From Engraulis encrasicolus (Eukaryota > Chordata > Actinopteri > Clupeiformes > Engraulidae), in the NCBI RefSeq assembly GCF_034702125.1, contig NC_085875.1, forward strand, positions 43,878,270-43,942,269: a stretch of DNA of 64,000 nucleotides, given 5' to 3'. Under the pieces are notes generated by a model. The model had not been told where the DNA came from. It ran no database searches and saw only the letters and a list, made by a program, of their open reading frames with translations. Positions 48,796-59,149 of the stretch are shown here, piece by piece; within the stretch, counting starts at the first letter, position 1, and each line of letters begins with the position of its first letter. Position numbers and translations under genes: made by a program.

Positions 48796-49444
48796 TATTC
48801 CCCGGCCTTCCATAGAGAAATAATGACTTCAGTTGCTCTGGTGGCATTGGACACCTTTAGTGTACACATACAATTAGACAGTTCTTATCTTCTGTTAAAC
48901 GGTTTTGCTTTTCTATCACGATTTCTTTCTCCTTCGCCATAGTAGTCATATCTCCCACAGCAGACTGTGGTGGAGATACTGTAGTAGGCCTACTGTAGTG
49001 GAGAGACTGTAGGTGGACAAAATAGCTTTTAAATGTCAAACACTAGAACTGACATGAATGGAATCAGTATCCTCAATAACCCCTAAATTGGCACAATTTT
49101 TGTGAAAATAGGATAATTATTGCTGCATTTATGGTTGCAATAGCCTACGTATCCTGGCCAAGGTGATAAAGGGGACATAACATTTGAAACCCATTCATTT
49201 TATCACAGTGCTGACCCTAATAATGTTGAAATCTTTATTATTTATCAGATGTGTGCAGATCCAATGAGACCGATGCCACCGTGGTCATATCTCCCACAGA
49301 AGGCTTGTTGGTGGACAAAATAGCCTTTAAATCTCCAAAATGTGTCTAATAGCAACTTCTGATCAAAATGAAACTGTCATAAATGAACTCAGCATCATCA
49401 ATAACCCTAAAATTAACACCAAGATTGTGAAAATGTGATCATTA

Positions 49445-49890
49445 TGGGATGGGCGACAGGGCATTTAGTGTTGTTGGCCCCAAGCTTTGGAATTCTCTCC
49501 CACTGTCACTTCGTCAGTGCTCTACACTGTCTTCTTTGAAATCTAAGCTCAAGACACACCTTTTCACCTCTGCTTTTCAACTTCACTGACAGGCACTTCC
49601 ACTTTATTTTAATTATCAGTTTATTTTTTATTTTACATATTATTATTTTCCCCCCTCATTTTTATTTTATTTTCAAATGCATTCTACTTCTTTTTTCTTA
49701 TTTTAAAACATTTATTTTCATTGTACTTTTATTTCTATTTTATGTGTGCTTTTTAATTACTCTCCTATTGTTAATTCACTGAAGCTTTGTTATACTTTCC
49801 CTACTGTAATGTATTTGTTTTGATTGTAAAGTGTCCTTGGGTATTTTGAAAGGCGCTCAAAAATAAAATGTATTATTATTATTATTATTT
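49445..49890 (+). mobile_element. 5'-truncated L2-like LINE, second copy
   Basis: It encodes GDRAFSVVGPKLWNSLPLSL then LKTHLFTSAF, a classic L2/CR1-clade C-terminus. AT-rich 3' UTR, tgtaaagtgtccttgggt, and an (ATT)n tail. Inserted into the right arm of the 44,700-50,060 complex. Confidence 0.85.
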
Positions 49891-50060
49891 ATTATACTGG
49901 CCAGGGCGAGAAAGCGCCCCCTAGAGGAGGGTAACGGGGTCAGAAAATTCGACACCCATCATTTTTCAGTTGTAGGACCCCAAACAAAGCAAATTAAGCA
50001 AAAAAAACAAAAAACAATTTTAGCTCAAAAATCCTACGGAATGACACTTCATAGGCCTAC

Positions 50061-51134
50061 CACACTATGAGTCTCAGAAACATAAACACACAAAGTGAAC
50101 ATGTAGAAATCCTGCCATCTGCTGGAACTACAAGCGAACACCACGTCATTATTATCTTCCTCTTTTCTACTTTAAACAGTATATAAACACAGCAACAGAA
50201 TACATGTACAGTACTCATTTCATCAATTTCTGCTTCACTAGTTTTATGTGCAGTGTCACACAGACCTAGATTAACCAGTGTCATACGTTTGTGGAACGCA
50301 TTGCTTTAATTATCTCGGAATAGAGTTCTTCAGCGGAAGCGGAAGCATGTAGTAGATTGTAGTCTTTCATGTTAGCATTTAAGGACGTCCTGGTTCCTAT
50401 CGGCTTCCGGCCTCCATTGGGAATAAATAGGGGTAAATTTCAAATAAGCTCCGAGTGCAAGCACGCGCTTAGCGAACCCCCGCAAACTGTCGAGGGTGTT
50501 AAAAATAGGCTGTAGGTATGATATGGTTGATCATTTTGTGTCAAACTTCGACATAAATACGATGTTGCGTCCATATGCTAAACCCGGAAGCTTTTGGCAA
50601 CTACAGAAGCAGCGCCTGTATCTAACGGCATGTACGTGCGGATGGCTGTACCCATGGCAACCAAAGGAAAGTATGTAGTTCGGAAGTTTTAATGATCAGA
50701 AAGGGGTTAGCAATATTGAATTATAATCGTCATGATTTAACATGTGAATACACCAACATGATGATACGATCCGTTCCACTAATGAGAAAGGGATGCGGGG
50801 ACACGCTAATGTTCGTTGTTGTCGTGCAACTTATATTTTTGCCAAACCTGAATCTCTATGGCGTTTTGCAATGTAAAAAATCGCCATGGAACCGGTAGTC
50901 CAAACGCCGCATACAAGTTGACGTCAACGCTGAAGAGCTCTATTAGAATCAACGGAAGTTGCGCAGTTTTTCGCATTCCTTGAACCGGAATAACCTGCGT
51001 GCAACAAGTTGTCCATGTTTTGATTCTGGAAATTTCTCTGCAACAGTTCTGAGAAGTGTAAAGAATGATTTAAATCTGTCCCTTCTTTTTCCAATTGTAA
51101 ACCAATCAACAACTTTCTTATTCTCCAATTAATC
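50061..51134. other. adi1: adi1 upstream region / promoter
   Basis: About 1.1 kb with no gene. CpGs increase toward the adi1 start (50860-51000). An untranslated leader is expected in the last 100 bp or so. Confidence 0.5.
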
Positions 51135-51251
51135 ATGGAAGCATGGTACATGGACGATTCTGATGAAGATCAAAGACTACCACACAAACTCGATCCAAAC
51201 CAACAAGTAACCACTAGTGAATTAGAGCACCTCGGAGTTTTTTATTGGAAG
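51135..51251 (+). CDS. adi1: adi1 exon 1
   Basis: It encodes MEAWYMDD to LGVFYWK. Donor TGGAAG|GTTGGT. The start is fixed by homology (human MVQAWYMDD). Confidence 0.96.
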
Positions 51252-53027
51252 GTTGGTAATGTCTTTGTTATCTTGAGATTTGCTGCTTCGCGAATTTCAT
51301 TGCCCATGGCATTTACGTTTTCAGAAAGTTATTTTACGCTACTGTCGAATTGCTGGCCCCAATATGCTATCGTAAATTGATTGATTAGTCCCGTTGTGGG
51401 GTCAGCTCTCCCCCACAGCCCATTGGTCCCACATTTCCAAGTAAAGTAAGAAAACATGCCTTTGCAACACTGGGCCTAAATTTTAATAAATTATTAGAAA
51501 TGTTGGAACATAGAGCAGCAGGAATGTGCTGTGGGACCAATGGGCTGTGGGACCAATAGGCCTAAAAAATAATGCTAAAAATCTTAGTGATGTGGGACCA
51601 ATGGGCTGTGGGAATACACGCTGGGTCATTGGCCATTTCTGTTTTGCTCAGAATGTTCTGTAGGCCTAATACACCATTATGCACTTATTTCATGTAACAT
51701 GTAGGCCTACCTAACTCTACATGAATGTTCTCCATCACAGTTAAACGCAGACATTTATGAAAATGACCCAGAGCTGGAGAAGATCCGAAAAGAGAGAGGA
51801 TATTCATATACAGACATTGTCTGTATACGCAAGGACACACTCCCCAACTATGAGGAAAAGGTAGGCCTACTGATAACTCTTATTAAAGGGACACTGTGCA
51901 GGAAATGGTCAAAAAATGTACTGCAACTATTCTGCTCATTGAAAATGAGCTGCCTATTGCCAAATTTGATCTTTACATGAAAGTTTACTAAGTAATAAAC
52001 AAATATTTTCTAGTATGGTTCAAGTACAGTCATTTTTGCAGCTAAAAATGGCTACTTTTGGAAATTCAAAATGGCGAACTATGGAGAGGATCCCCCTTTT
52101 CATGTATGAAAAGTGCATTTTTTCCAGTTATAATGAATACTTAGAATTTGATGGTGGTGGTAAGTATTAATGAAAAAGGTAACATTAATGAATGGGCAGC
52201 ATGAATTCCGGAAATAAACAACAAAAAATCTCACACAGTGTCCCTTTAAAGGGGTATGCCACTATTTTGGGGCTCAATACAGTTAAAATCGTTGGCTGGG
52301 GTTTATAAAGGTGGTAAAGTGTCTTATCTTTCAAGTTAAGCGTTGTCTTGCTTTAAGACAAGCTAAAAGAGGTCATATGTCGCTAAGCTAGTGAAAGTCA
52401 ATGTATCCGTGTAGCATAGTAATACTTACCACCACCATCAAATTCTAAGTATTCATTAAAAATAGTGTTTCACATGGTGTGCTACCTAAGTACAGTATAA
52501 TGCGTTCATGTGATCCTAATCCTGGTCATATTCCAGAGGCCAACCTCCAACCCCAGCTTCCACTGTTTCATTTATTGGAAGTGGAACTTTCCAAGCCTAG
52601 TGAACGAACTAGGCAAAGCCGCCTAGTGGCAGAATTTACGTATTGCTGACTGGTGAGTTGGACTAGCCAAGTCAAGTCAAGTCAAGTTGGTTTTATTGTC
52701 AATTTCTTTACATGCACTGGTCATACAAAGAATTTGAAATTACGTTTCTTGCTTTCCCATGCAGACATAGACTAATCTAGGTAAGGACATAGACATAGAC
52801 AGTACTCATACATGGACTTACTATGGACACAGTGCTCATAACAGTATGGACATGCATAACAGACATTTAAAGTGCAAGAGTGGACAACAGAAGACATACA
52901 TTAAGAGGAGGTATTTTGTTGTGCTTTTCTAAAAGTCCTTTGTAGCGTTCTGACATAGTAGTAGTAGCATTTGAAGAAAAATAAATATTAAAAAGGGTCT
53001 ATCAAGTACACCAGCAGCTGTGAGTGA

Positions 53028-53080
<53 letters not shown>

Positions 53081-53150
53081 GTGTATTTATGTGTGTGTGT
53101 GTGTTTTGTGTGTGTGTGTGTGTTTAGTGCAGGTAGAAAGTGCGGTGTGC

Positions 53151-53219
<69 letters not shown>

Positions 53220-53286
53220 AGTTGTGTGTCAGTGTGTGTATGTTTGGGTTTAGTGCAGAAAGTGCAGTGTGCTTGTGTGTGCGTGC

Positions 53287-53340
<54 letters not shown>

Positions 53341-54405
53341 ATGTTTTGAGTTAGTGCAGGTTGAAAGTTCAGTCACAGATGTAGTAGTGCAGGTGGAATG
53401 TTCAGTCGCAGATATGGTGGTGGGGATGGGGGGGGGGTTGTCAGTGGCCTGGCTGGCTAGAGGCTGACAGTGGGTTGAGTGTTCAGTATCTTGATTGCTT
53501 GGTGCATCGAGCTCCTTGCAAGCCTGGTGGTACGGGAACGGAGGCGCCTGTACCTCTTTCCAGAGGGCAGGAGGCTGAACAGTTTGTGTGCTGGGTGGCT
53601 TGTGTCTTTGATGATCATCAGTGCTTTCCGGGTGAGGCGTGCGGTGTAAATGTCCTGCAGGGAGGGGAGTGGTACTCCAATGATCTTCTTCGCTGTGTTC
53701 ACAACACGCTGGAGTGTCTTCCTGTTTTTCTCCGTGCAGCTTCCTCCCCACACTGTGATGCAGCTGGACACGACGCTCTCTATGGTTCCTCTGTAGAATG
53801 TTGTCATGATGGAGGGTGTAGCACTTGCCTTCTTTAGTTTGCGCAAGAAGTAGAGACGCTGATGGGCCTTCTTCGCCAGTGATGTAGTGTTGGTGGTCCA
53901 AGAGAGGTCGTCGCTGATGTGCACTCCAAGGAACTTGGTGCTGCTCACTCTCTCCACAGACTAGTGCCACACTATTGATCCAGTCGATATGTCTGGTCCG
54001 CCCACCCAAGATGAGCGGGCGGAGTATTCACATCAAGCAGTTCCGAAAGAATGGCAGTGAGAGGCAGCTGTTAGCAGAGATCGCAAAAGTAATTTAGCGT
54101 CGCTGTAATACTTCAACATGGCACGTCTGAATGATTTAAAACATTAGAAATGTTGGTTACACTTTACTTGACGCCGGCGTCATACGTATGACATAACAGT
54201 GTCATAACAGTGACATTAACGAGTTATAAACATAATGCCAATGTCATAAACGTTTACGGCAGGGGTCCCCAAACTAAGGCCCGGGGGCCGGATGCGGCCC
54301 GCCATGCCCCTTTGACCGGCCCTCCACCTCTCTGCACCTCACCATTTGAACTGGCCCAAAGAAGCAATCCTCACAGAAAATAAAAATAATAAAATATACT
54401 TAAAA

Positions 54406-54448
<43 letters not shown>

Positions 54449-57085
54449 TTCTGGTGATTCACACTAGGTTGGTAAAAAAAAACAAGGCCTGTTGATAAAT
54501 ATATATCAACAGGCCTTGTTTTTTTTTTACCAACCTAGTGTGAATCACCAGAAGTTTTTTTTATCTTGATAGTTTATCATCTCACTGTAATATAAACAGG
54601 CCTACCATTTCTATTGTATCACTCATAAACTGTCAATCACCATATTTTTCTAACCTTTCCTTGCTACTTTTACATGGTTATTAGAAATTGAAAGGAAATC
54701 CTGTGGTATTTCAAATTGAAAAACATGTGAAGTACTCACTTCTTTTGCAAATCATTTGTAATAATTAACTATTTTGAGCTAGGAATTATGGCTATAACAG
54801 GCAGTGGCCTAGTATACAGCCCACATGATTGATCCCGGCCCCTGATCGCAGTCAGGAACGATAATGTGAAAAGTTTGGGGACCCCTGGTTTATGGCCATG
54901 AAAAGTTGACATTGTTGGGCCTGTCTTTGTCATAACTGAATTTCATTATGACAATGTTATGACACCGTTATGTCAATGTCATACGTATGACGCCGGCGTC
55001 AAGTTAAGTGTTACCAAAACGTTTAGAAGCTGAAGTTAGGTGATGCAACCACAGCTAATGTCACTGTTGGATTAAATCATTATTAAAGGCTTATTACAAA
55101 ACAAAATGCATCCATGTAAATGAAACATGATGTACAATTAATAGATGTACCAACTTCATACAATAGACCCAGTCGGCAACTCTGGCCCACCCATGAAACT
55201 GCTTGTTTTCCCCTCTATATGCTATGCCCGCTGTTGTGGTGCCCGTACGGTGCCAATCACTGCCAGTCATTAGACATAGAAGAACCGTTTGATTAGCCAC
55301 TAGATACAATGGGTGGGGTAACACTAGTACGATGACATAGTCACTGCTTCCATAGCTGTTAACCAGAAACTACAGCGTAATTACACTGAAATTGTTATTT
55401 TACTGAACTAACTAGGAATGATATAGTAATTGCACTGGAAACCGTGTGCTTATTTTGCTGTTGTTACTAAAAACAGTTATTATCATGAGATTACACTGAA
55501 ATTACCATGAAATTGCCACCTTATTAGCGATCCGAAAAGTAGTGTTACCGCGGGTGGAGCATACAGAGTGGAAAACAAGCTGTTTTGCTGGGCGGGGAAG
55601 ATGTGCCGACTGGATCTATTGTGACATTTGTTGTGGTTGCGCCACCCTGGCGGCTGCTTCTAAAATCATCAATGTCCCAAACTCAGCCACATACTCAATC
55701 CATGAGTTCTCTTTGTCCACTCCCACAGCTGAAGATGTTCTATGAAGAGCACCTGCACCTGGACGATGAGATCCGCTACATCTTGGATGGCAGGGGCTAC
55801 ATGGATGTGCGCAACAAAGACGACCGCTGGATAAGGATCGCCATATCCAAGGGAGACTTGATCACTCTTCCGGCCGGTATCTACCACAGGTTCACCATAG
55901 ATGAAAATGTAAGGACCCTCAGACCCTCTAGGTGACTTGTGCAGCGGTGGTGGAGTGGTCAGGGATGTGGTCTTAAGATCAGAGGGATGCAGGTTCAAAT
56001 CCCACCCTTACCTCGCCCCATACATGCCCGAAGTACCCTTGAGCAAGGCACCTAACCCCACATTGCCCCAGGGACTGTAATCAATAACCCCTGTATGCCT
56101 AAGTAACTGAAAGTTTCTTTGGATAAAAGTTTCAGCTAAGTGTAATGTAATAATGTAATGATTTACCTATTCCAATCTCCGCTGTTCTATCCAAGTTAAT
56201 TTGTATTTAAATTTAAGAGAGGTATGATATGGACCATGTGCTTGTGCCCAATGTATAAAGAATTGTACAAGGTAAAGGTGTGTAAAGTAAAAGTACAAGT
56301 ACTCTTACAATGTATCCACCTTATTACTGTGGAATAATCGGTGAAAGAGGTATGCTAATATTGTAATTACATCAGCAAGAGTACTTCGACTTCTACTGTC
56401 TACACCAGTGTTTCTCAACAGGGGTGCCGGGGCACCCTGGGGTGCCGCAGGCCCCCCTCAGGGGTGCCGCGGAAACGTGGCTGATAAATAAATTATGTAA
56501 TATAATACATATTTGTCTAAATTGATAAGTTAATGTTAGCCAGTGGAATCTTTCATCTGCCATTTATGCACAATAAAGTAAATATAGGTCGCCCCAGTCA
56601 GCTGCAACTTCGAACGCAGGACTTCGAACGTACGTCTCCAAATGTGTTACTTTTCTAAGCTTGTGTGGTATCGGATGCGATGCCATATTACTGCTTGTTG
56701 GTTTGGGGTGCCTTGAAATTTGTCATGAATTGAAAGGGTGCCTCGCCTAAAAAAAGGTTGAGAAACACTGGTCTACACCTCTGGTATGAGGTGAGTAGTT
56801 TCAGTGGGTTTCAAACCGTTTCGGCCATGCGCAACTTTCTCCAGGGCTTTAATTCACTGTTCACTATACAATGTCTAAACAATGAACTTGACTGACACAC
56901 CCATACTGTATTTTTGACCCTGGAGTGTAGACATTTTGAGTTATGTTTGTTTTTTCTTCTTCCTTCAGAACTATGCCAAGGCCATGAGACTGTTCATTGG
57001 GGAGCCGGTGTGGAAGGCTTACAATAGACCTGCTGATGACTTTGAAATCCGACAGAGTTATGTGAAGTCATTGGAATGTGCCTAA
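51135..57085 (+). CDS. adi1: Acireductone dioxygenase (ADI1); 4 exons, 177 aa
   Basis: ARD is a small cupin metalloenzyme of the methionine salvage cycle. With Fe it converts acireductone to the 2-keto acid precursor of methionine plus formate; with Ni it runs the off-pathway reaction giving CO. Exons 51135-51251, 51741-51860, 55729-55908 and 56969-57085 are all phase 0 with GT-AG introns. The protein starts [14 protein letters not shown]. Metal ligands are visible: H87, H89 and E93 in EEHLHLDDE, and H132 in GIYHRF. The conserved [33 protein letters not shown] and [17 protein letters not shown] are present. Length agrees with human (179 aa). Expected in cytosol and nucleus. It lies tail-to-tail with trappc12, as in human 2p25. 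Confidence 0.97.
51252..51740 (+). repeat. adi1 intron 1 with a foldback repeat
   Basis: The intron contains inverted copies of gtgggaccaatgggctgtgg (reverse near 51412-51434; direct near 51530-51560 and 51590-51612), a hairpin of about 200 bp. Each copy carries a CCAAT box. Confidence 0.65.
51741..51860 (+). CDS. adi1: adi1 exon 2
   Basis: It encodes [19 protein letters not shown] to DTLPNYEEK, 40 codons, phase 0. Acceptor CATCACAG; donor GAAAAG|GTAGGC. Confidence 0.97.
51883..52249. mobile_element. MITE with TTAA ends
   Basis: A 367-bp element bounded by TTAAAGGGACACTGTG and its exact inverted complement, so the TTAA at each end would be the target duplication (piggyBac/Kolobok-like habit). 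In adi1 intron 2. Confidence 0.75.
52246..52480. mobile_element. Second TTAA-type fragment, abutting the first
   Basis: It begins ttaaaggggtatgccacta and contains, inverted, a segment of about 38 bp shared with the neighbour (aatacttaccaccaccatca at about 52428-52447 against 52150-52170). Confidence 0.5.
52664..54012 (-). mobile_element. 5'-truncated LINE with intact C-terminal RT fragment
   Basis: On the minus strand 53957-53457 encodes 166 aa of a non-LTR reverse-transcriptase C-terminus ([71 protein letters not shown]) ending at a stop. A CA-rich 3' UTR and (CTTGA)n tail (52667-52687) follow. Truncated at about 54012. Confidence 0.88.
53031..53340. repeat. (TG)n microsatellites in the LINE 3' UTR
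   Basis: Three long TG blocks (about 53031-53077, 53155-53216, 53290-53339) alternate with two copies of a short unique spacer (tttagtgcaggtagaaagtg / tttagtgcagaaagtgcagt), suggesting local tandem duplication. Confidence 0.95.
54260..54887. mobile_element. Nested hAT-type element containing a palindrome
   Basis: A 628-bp element starting CAGGGGTCCCCAAACT and ending AGTTTGGGGACCCCTG, with flanks gtttacgg / gtttatgg (7 of 8). It sits inside the TIR element 54155-55015. No transposase frame. Confidence 0.9.
54444..54558. repeat. Near-perfect 115-bp palindrome next to a (TA)n run
   Basis: Arms 54444-54497 and 54504-54558 are complementary apart from one base in the A9/T10 run; the loop is 6 bp. 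The left side abuts (TA)n at 54415-54443. Confidence 0.95.
55016..55728 (+). other. Rest of adi1 intron 2
   Basis: About 700 bp of unique AT-rich sequence up to the exon 3 acceptor; nothing recognised. Confidence 0.7.
55729..55908 (+). CDS. adi1: adi1 exon 3 (metal-binding cupin core)
   Basis: It encodes [20 protein letters not shown] to [12 protein letters not shown] and carries all four metal ligands. Acceptor CCCACAG; donor GAAAAT|GTAAGG. Confidence 0.97.
55932..56160 (+). repeat. tRNA-derived SINE in adi1 intron 3
   Basis: Head gtggtggagtggtcaggg with B box ggttcaaatcc; body cttgagcaaggcacctaacc; tail tttggataaaagtttcagct then taatgtaatg. This is a common teleost SINE structure. Confidence 0.88.
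56406..56770. mobile_element. Non-autonomous hAT-type element, family A, copy 2
   Basis: A 365-bp element starting CAGTGTTTCTCAACA and ending GGTTGAGAAACACTG, with a perfect duplication gtctacac (56398-56405 and 56771-56778). It has an extra G/C-rich stretch near the left end compared with 2308-2621. Confidence 0.92.
56969..57085 (+). CDS. adi1: adi1 exon 4
   Basis: It encodes [20 protein letters not shown] to KSLECA-stop (TAA 57083-57085). Acceptor TCCTTCAG. Confidence 0.97.
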   Translation, partial: NYAKAMRLFIGEPVWKAYNRPADDFEIRQSYVKSLECA

Positions 57086-57363
57086 TGGTCTAGGTGCTGT
57101 ATAGGTCTGTTAACTAACTACACCACTGTCTAAATACCTTGTACATTGTGTCAACCACAATATTAGCAGTGGGATTATGTTGATCTCACAATATGGTATC
57201 ACAAAAACCATAACGTCTAAAGATCTCTACTGTGGTAGTGGTTGTGATGTTTACACTCTCTTTATGGAAGTGAAACATTAATTGAGCACAAGTGCTTCAT
57301 CCTTTTAATAGTAATATGATGTAGAAGGGGATCACACTACTTATTTACACTTATAGTGTACAA

Positions 57364-57369
57364 AATAAA
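57364..57369 (+). terminator. adi1: adi1 polyadenylation signal
   Basis: AATAAA 279 bp after the adi1 stop codon. The stretch 57086-57385 would be the 3' UTR. Confidence 0.7.
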
Positions 57370-57543
57370 GCTTTGATTGTAACCTGACTTGACTACTTTT
57401 TTGTATCTGTTGACTTATCAATACATTTACATTTAACTAACCAACTTGTATCTACCGACACCTTAAGGCATAAATTAATTGTGCACTAGACTAAAGTGAG
57501 CACAGAGCAACACATTTTTAACACGAGTCACATCACTTACAAG

Positions 57544-57549
57544 TTTATT
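57544..57549 (-). terminator. trappc12: Candidate trappc12 polyadenylation signal
   Basis: tttatt on the plus strand. It is far (about 2 kb) from the stop codon, so a nearer signal may be used. Confidence 0.35.
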
Positions 57550-58160
57550 TGGATGAACATGATTCCTTTTTTTTTCTTTCTAAAATCACAAGTTATACAG
57601 TACACATTGTGATTAAAACAGAACACAGAATGTAAACAGCAACCAGCATCGAAGAATCATTCTCATAATATTACAATTGCAGAGGTCATCTTTATATGTC
57701 ATTTATTATAATTATAAAATATGTACATTTTTGGATCATACAAATATTTTACATTCCTTTTATCAAGATATGCGTTTTGCGTTGACCAAATACTACACCA
57801 TGTAGTGTTAAAAAAAAGACTTCACTGTTGATCCTGTTGCAGTTGACTGCTATTGGTATAATGCTTTGGTCTTGGGGTCACTTGCATTGCAAAGAGCTCG
57901 GAGGCTCCTGGTTAAGTCTTGAGTTATGCGTTAGAACCACAGAAATTTTCCCTGACCTTCAGTAGCCATAGATATAGAACACCAGATGCCACGGTGATGA
58001 CCATGGTCACCACCTGTTTCTATTGGCTCAGAACTCCACCATGTTTGTCCAGACAGTAGTGCTTGCTGCCATTAATTGGTGACCACACATTATCCTGTAG
58101 GTGGCGGTAAAACAAAAGCATTGACTGAGGGTGTGAGCAAAGAATTGTCTAGTCAAGAAA

Positions 58161-58480
58161 GATAATTCAAAGTCCCACCCAATCCACTTATGTGCTATGT
58201 GCGCTCAAGTTTGGTCTCCTAAGGGGGCGTTGTCCCCTACTAGTACTTTTTTGTGGTGTTTGGTGGCGGTTTGCACAAACTGTGCGCTACCGCCATTTAC
58301 AGCGCTACGGGAACACTCAACCGTAAGATAATTAAAAATCCCACCCAATGTAAAGGAGTGTGCTCAAGTTTGGTCTCCTAAGGGGGCATTGTCCCCTACT
58401 ACTTCACTTTTTTGTGGTGTTTGGTGGCGGTTTGCACAAACTGTGTGCTAACACCATTTACAGCGCTACGGGAACTCCAT
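58161..58480. repeat. Two-copy tandem duplication, period about 166 bp
   Basis: Units share gctcaagtttggtctcctaa, ggtgtttggtggcggtttgc, acaaactgtg and tttacagcgctacgggaac in the same order. A third partial ggtctcctaa pair occurs at 58506-58530. Confidence 0.88.
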
Positions 58481-59149
58481 TTACTCTCAACCTCAAGACT
58501 CCAAAGGTCTCCTAACTGAAGGTCTCCTAAAGGGGCGTTCACCTGACGTCACATGGATCCCAAAAAAGTCTGAGTCTGAAGTATCTTACTCTACTAGACG
58601 ATTCTTTGGCGAGAGTCTGAGCTGTGAAAAAAAGACAGCAGTTCTCACACCTGGCCATGCATTCAGACTGAACGTGACATCTAGTGTTCTATTATCCATG
58701 TTCAGTCACTTAGGACTCCAATTAAATATCCTTGCCCTAATCTGAAATGTCAACTCAATCCTTACATAGTGCACTACGTATGTATAGAACAAAGCAATGC
58801 AAATTTGCAAATTCAAATCCTATGCCGAGGACTACATAGGGAACGAGTGAACATTTTTGGATACGGCCCCTTTTGTCATCGCCAGACCATGTTCTAAAAC
58901 TATGGCCGTCAGACCATGAATTGCCCAACACTCAAAATAAACGAAACCAGAACAAACAGTAGGAGGCCTTAGAGATGGCCAACAGCAGCCTTTGTTGACC
59001 CATGTGCACGTACTGCATGTGTGTGAGAGAAGCAAAATAATGCCCAATCAGGGGTGGCTGCCTGCATGGCCCCTCTTCCTGGTGCCTGGAAACTCTCCAT
59101 GCATGGCCAGTGGCAGTTTCCCCCTCCCCTTTTATACTCCCCCCTCCCC

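Larger units (their letters stand above)
44700..50060. mobile_element. Degraded mobile-element complex with long inverted arms
   Basis: Left-arm segments (44757-45075 and 45893-46075) reappear inverted at 49890-50025 and 49140-49440. Shared phrases include tcctctagggggcg, ctggccag, aaattcgacacccat and atttcaacattatta, each in complementary form. The centre (about 46,200-48,300) holds frameshifted minus-strand coding remnants. The complex was later invaded by two LINE tails and a SINE. The reading as one old element is inference; a local inverted duplication is the alternative. Confidence 0.55.
54155..55015. mobile_element. Outer TIR element (GGTTACACTTTACTTGACG type)
   Basis: Termini GGTTACACTTTACTTGACGC and, inverted, GGTAACACTTAACTTGACGC continue through CGGCGTCATACGTATGACAT. 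Flanks gaaatgtt / aaaacgtt match at 6 of 8, both differences transitions. Carries the nested element below. Confidence 0.78.

Noticed and set aside
53002..54009. A 335-aa minus-strand frame with His/Thr runs
   Set aside because: A shifted frame of the LINE fragment followed by translated (CA)n microsatellite; the true LINE frame is 53957-53457.
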